From Gemmatimonadota bacterium (GTDB taxonomy: Bacteria; Gemmatimonadota; Gemmatimonadetes; Gemmatimonadales; GWC2-71-9), in contig JANYCP010000274.1 in assembly GCA_025360265.1 (NCBI GenBank), positions 1-6,666 of the forward strand: a stretch of DNA of 6,666 bases. The letters are read 5' to 3'. Numbering within the stretch: the stretch's first letter is position 1; every line of letters starts with the position of its first letter. This document shows, piece after piece, positions 5,134 through 6,666 of this stretch. The notes beneath the pieces were generated by a model, which saw only the letters and a program-made list of their open reading frames with translations, made no database searches and was not told the origin of the DNA. A program made the translations under genes and the position numbers.

Positions 5134-6666
5134 TTCCCAGCGGATGCCGAAGGTCTGCCCGGGCACCTGAATTGGGTACTTCGGGACATACCCCGTCCGG
5201 GTGGCGCCCAGGTTAATCTGGTCGTAATAGGCGATGAACGGCCCAATCTGAAACTGGACGATGGCTCGGAAAAAGGTCGCTGCGGGCAGCACGATCGACG
5301 CACCCTGGGCGTCCCGGCCGCCGATCCCCGCTCCCCAGTTCTCGAAAACCCCCTGGAGCTTGAGACCGAAGATTCCGCTGGGAAAATTGTGGAGAAAGCG
5401 CGACCGAATCGTCGCAGTCGAGAGGAAGTGCTGCGGTGGTGCGCCGTCCGGGGTCGCATTGTCGAGTGGATTCTGGAATCGGCTCTCGACGGTAAACCAG
5501 TTGGTGGGCGAAAGCCTCAGGTGAGCCGTCACCCACTTGGTGCGCCCCAGCGGGCCCAACGCCGGCACCGCCACGAATTCCTGAAAGGCCTGCGGCTGCC
5601 AGGCGTCATTGGTCACGTACCCTGCATCGATGGCAAGAATTCGTGAATGAAATCCGGCGAGGAGCTCCGCGTCGGTGAAACGTTGGCCCAAATCAGCGAG
5701 CAGTGTCGGCGACTGCACGCGACGGCCATCGCTCACCACTCCAGCGACGGAGAATCCTGCCGGCGATCCAAATCCGATGCGGGCTGTCGCCCACTGACTG
5801 CTACGATTGCCGTCATGCCGCTGGCCGACGAACTGCAACGACCCGCTGACGCGTTCAAGCGGGTTCCAGCCGAGGTCGAGTCGCGTGTCAAGCGAAGTGA
5901 TTCGTGTGTAGTGCCAGGCGCTGATCTGCGCCGACCACGTCGGTGCACGGCGCGCAGCGATCAGGCCGAACTCCCCGAATGACCTGGCCATTGGCACCGA
6001 GTCGCTGGACCACAACGAACGCGCGAGGAACAGATCAAGACTCGAGCCGAGTCCGTCGGCGCGCTGGCGCAGCGACACTCGCACTTGCTCGTCGGTGCGC
6101 GTCCCCTTGAACATTCGTAGCAACGTGTCGTGCGTCGTCTCGGCAAGTAACGCGTGGCGATCGTACAGTTGGGTGATCATTTGTGCTTGCACGCCAAACT
6201 TGGTGGACGGCGCGTAACTCAGCTGCAACCAGCCGCTCGGTGTATTGCCGCCGCCAGTGTTGTCCGGTGCCGCATTGAGTCCGAGGTAGCTCGCGCCCAC
6301 GCTCAGCCCCATGCCGCTGGTGTAGCGGCGCTCGAACGAACCCCAGTAACGCGTGTTGCCACGGTCGCCTTGCGATGCACCGATCTTGGTGCGCGGCGCC
6401 AGAAAGCTGTGACGAAGCGTAAAGAGGAATACCCGAATCATTCCGGGTGACTGTTCCACCTCGACGCGCTCGAGCATATCAAGCACTACCGTTGGCTCTA
6501 CCGCAGTGGAATCCGGTCCGATGGGAAGGTATGGCACGCAGTCGACGACGTACTCCACCGACGCCGCACCTCGCCCGAAGAGATCTGGCATCTCGGGCAT
6601 CCCGCTCCAGTCGGCGTGCTTGACGAATACGCCGGGAATGGTGGCGAGCAGTTCACCGACCGATTG
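5122..6666 (-). CDS. TonB-dependent-receptor-like outer membrane protein with plug domain (5'-truncated by window)
   Basis: The reading frame stays open to the window edge, so the start lies outside; the ATG at 6600 is internal. The 514 visible residues begin QSVGELLATIPGVFVK, followed by RGAASVEYVVDCVPYLPIGP (32-51) and LERVEVEQSPGMIRV (65-79), the classic C-terminal half of a TonB-receptor plug domain (DLL..IPGV, RG, VDGVP, ..RVEV..GP). The rest (about 100-514) shows alternating polar and hydrophobic segments rich in Trp, Tyr and Phe with Gly/Asp/Asn turns, as expected of outer-membrane beta strands, and ends FGIRWEFHN, similar to a C-terminal barrel signal with a terminal aromatic. The barrel part, about 420 residues, is short for a 22-strand receptor. 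A Cys (residue 43) replaces the Gly of VDGVP. The signal peptide and TonB box would lie upstream and cannot be seen. The substrate is unknown. It may be an independent gene read into the yicC operon, as no clear terminator follows it. Confidence 0.75.
   Translation of the reverse strand, partial: QSVGELLATIPGVFVKHADWSGMPEMPDLFGRGAASVEYVVDCVPYLPIGPDSTAVEPTVVLDMLERVEVEQSPGMIRVFLFTLRHSFLAPRTKIGASQGDRGNTRYWGSFERRYTSGMGLSVGASYLGLNAAPDNTGGGNTPSGWLQLSYAPSTKFGVQAQMITQLYDRHALLAETTHDTLLRMFKGTRTDEQVRVSLRQRADGLGSSLDLFLARSLWSSDSVPMARSFGEFGLIAARRAPTWSAQISAWHYTRITSLDTRLDLGWNPLERVSGSLQFVGQRHDGNRSSQWATARIGFGSPAGFSVAGVVSDGRRVQSPTLLADLGQRFTDAELLAGFHSRILAIDAGYVTNDAWQPQAFQEFVAVPALGPLGRTKWVTAHLRLSPTNWFTVESRFQNPLDNATPDGAPPQHFLSTATIRSRFLHNFPSGIFGLKLQGVFENWGAGIGGRDAQGASIVLPAATFFRAIVQFQIGPFIAYYDQINLGATRTGYVPKYPIQVPGQTFGIRWEFHN

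Noticed and set aside
4956..5459. Minus-strand frame of 167 codons spanning the barrel gene end, the gap and the yicC start
   Set aside because: It crosses two better-supported genes in another frame and is Arg/Ser/Pro-rich with no motif.
1..6666. Mobile element, phage, CRISPR or defence system
   Set aside because: No transposase, integrase, direct or inverted terminal repeats, or spaced repeats are seen; all genes are co-directional housekeeping genes apart from one outer-membrane protein.

Overview
The window is a compact, gapless run of genes, all read from the minus strand, so the order of transcription runs from position 6666 down to position 1. By eye the DNA is GC-rich (roughly 60%). 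In transcription order it holds: the 3' part of an outer-membrane, TonB-receptor-like protein (6666 to 5122); a YicC-family endoribonuclease (5074 to 4202); guanylate kinase gmk (4205 to 3558); RNA polymerase omega subunit rpoZ (3543 to 3316); the bifunctional CoA-biosynthesis flavoprotein coaBC (3314 to 2121); a family-4 iron-sulfur uracil-DNA glycosylase (2128 to 1376); replicative helicase dnaB (1419 to 22); and the first codons of a further gene (20 to 1) whose visible start, MAKAKSV, resembles radA.

The outer-membrane beta-barrel protein with a plug domain points to a diderm bacterium. The gene order, the GC content and the style of the proteins are compatible with Gemmatimonadota, but this is an inference from memory and not a phylogenetic result.

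From yicC to the left edge the genes are separated by at most 14 nt or overlap (4-nt GTGA overlap yicC/gmk, 14-nt gap gmk/rpoZ, 1-nt gap rpoZ/coaBC, about 8-nt overlap coaBC/udg, 44-nt overlap udg/dnaB, 1-nt gap dnaB/next gene). This strongly suggests a single operon with translational coupling. The only gap of note is the 47 nt between the barrel gene and yicC, which holds a good Shine-Dalgarno sequence and a weak candidate promoter. The operon joins nucleotide supply (gmk), the transcription machinery (rpoZ), cofactor synthesis (coaBC), RNA turnover (yicC), and DNA repair and replication (udg, dnaB, perhaps radA): a growth-linked housekeeping cluster. The yicC-gmk-rpoZ-coaBC core is a widely seen bacterial arrangement.

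I found no mobile element, CRISPR array, RNA gene, riboswitch or clear terminator, and no stretch over 300 nt without a gene. The region is essentially ordinary. The points worth checking are a residue swap in the CoaC active-site region, the unusually small barrel of the receptor-like protein and the unseen start of its gene, an omega subunit lacking the N-terminal residues linked to ppGpp binding, and the overlapping gene junctions.
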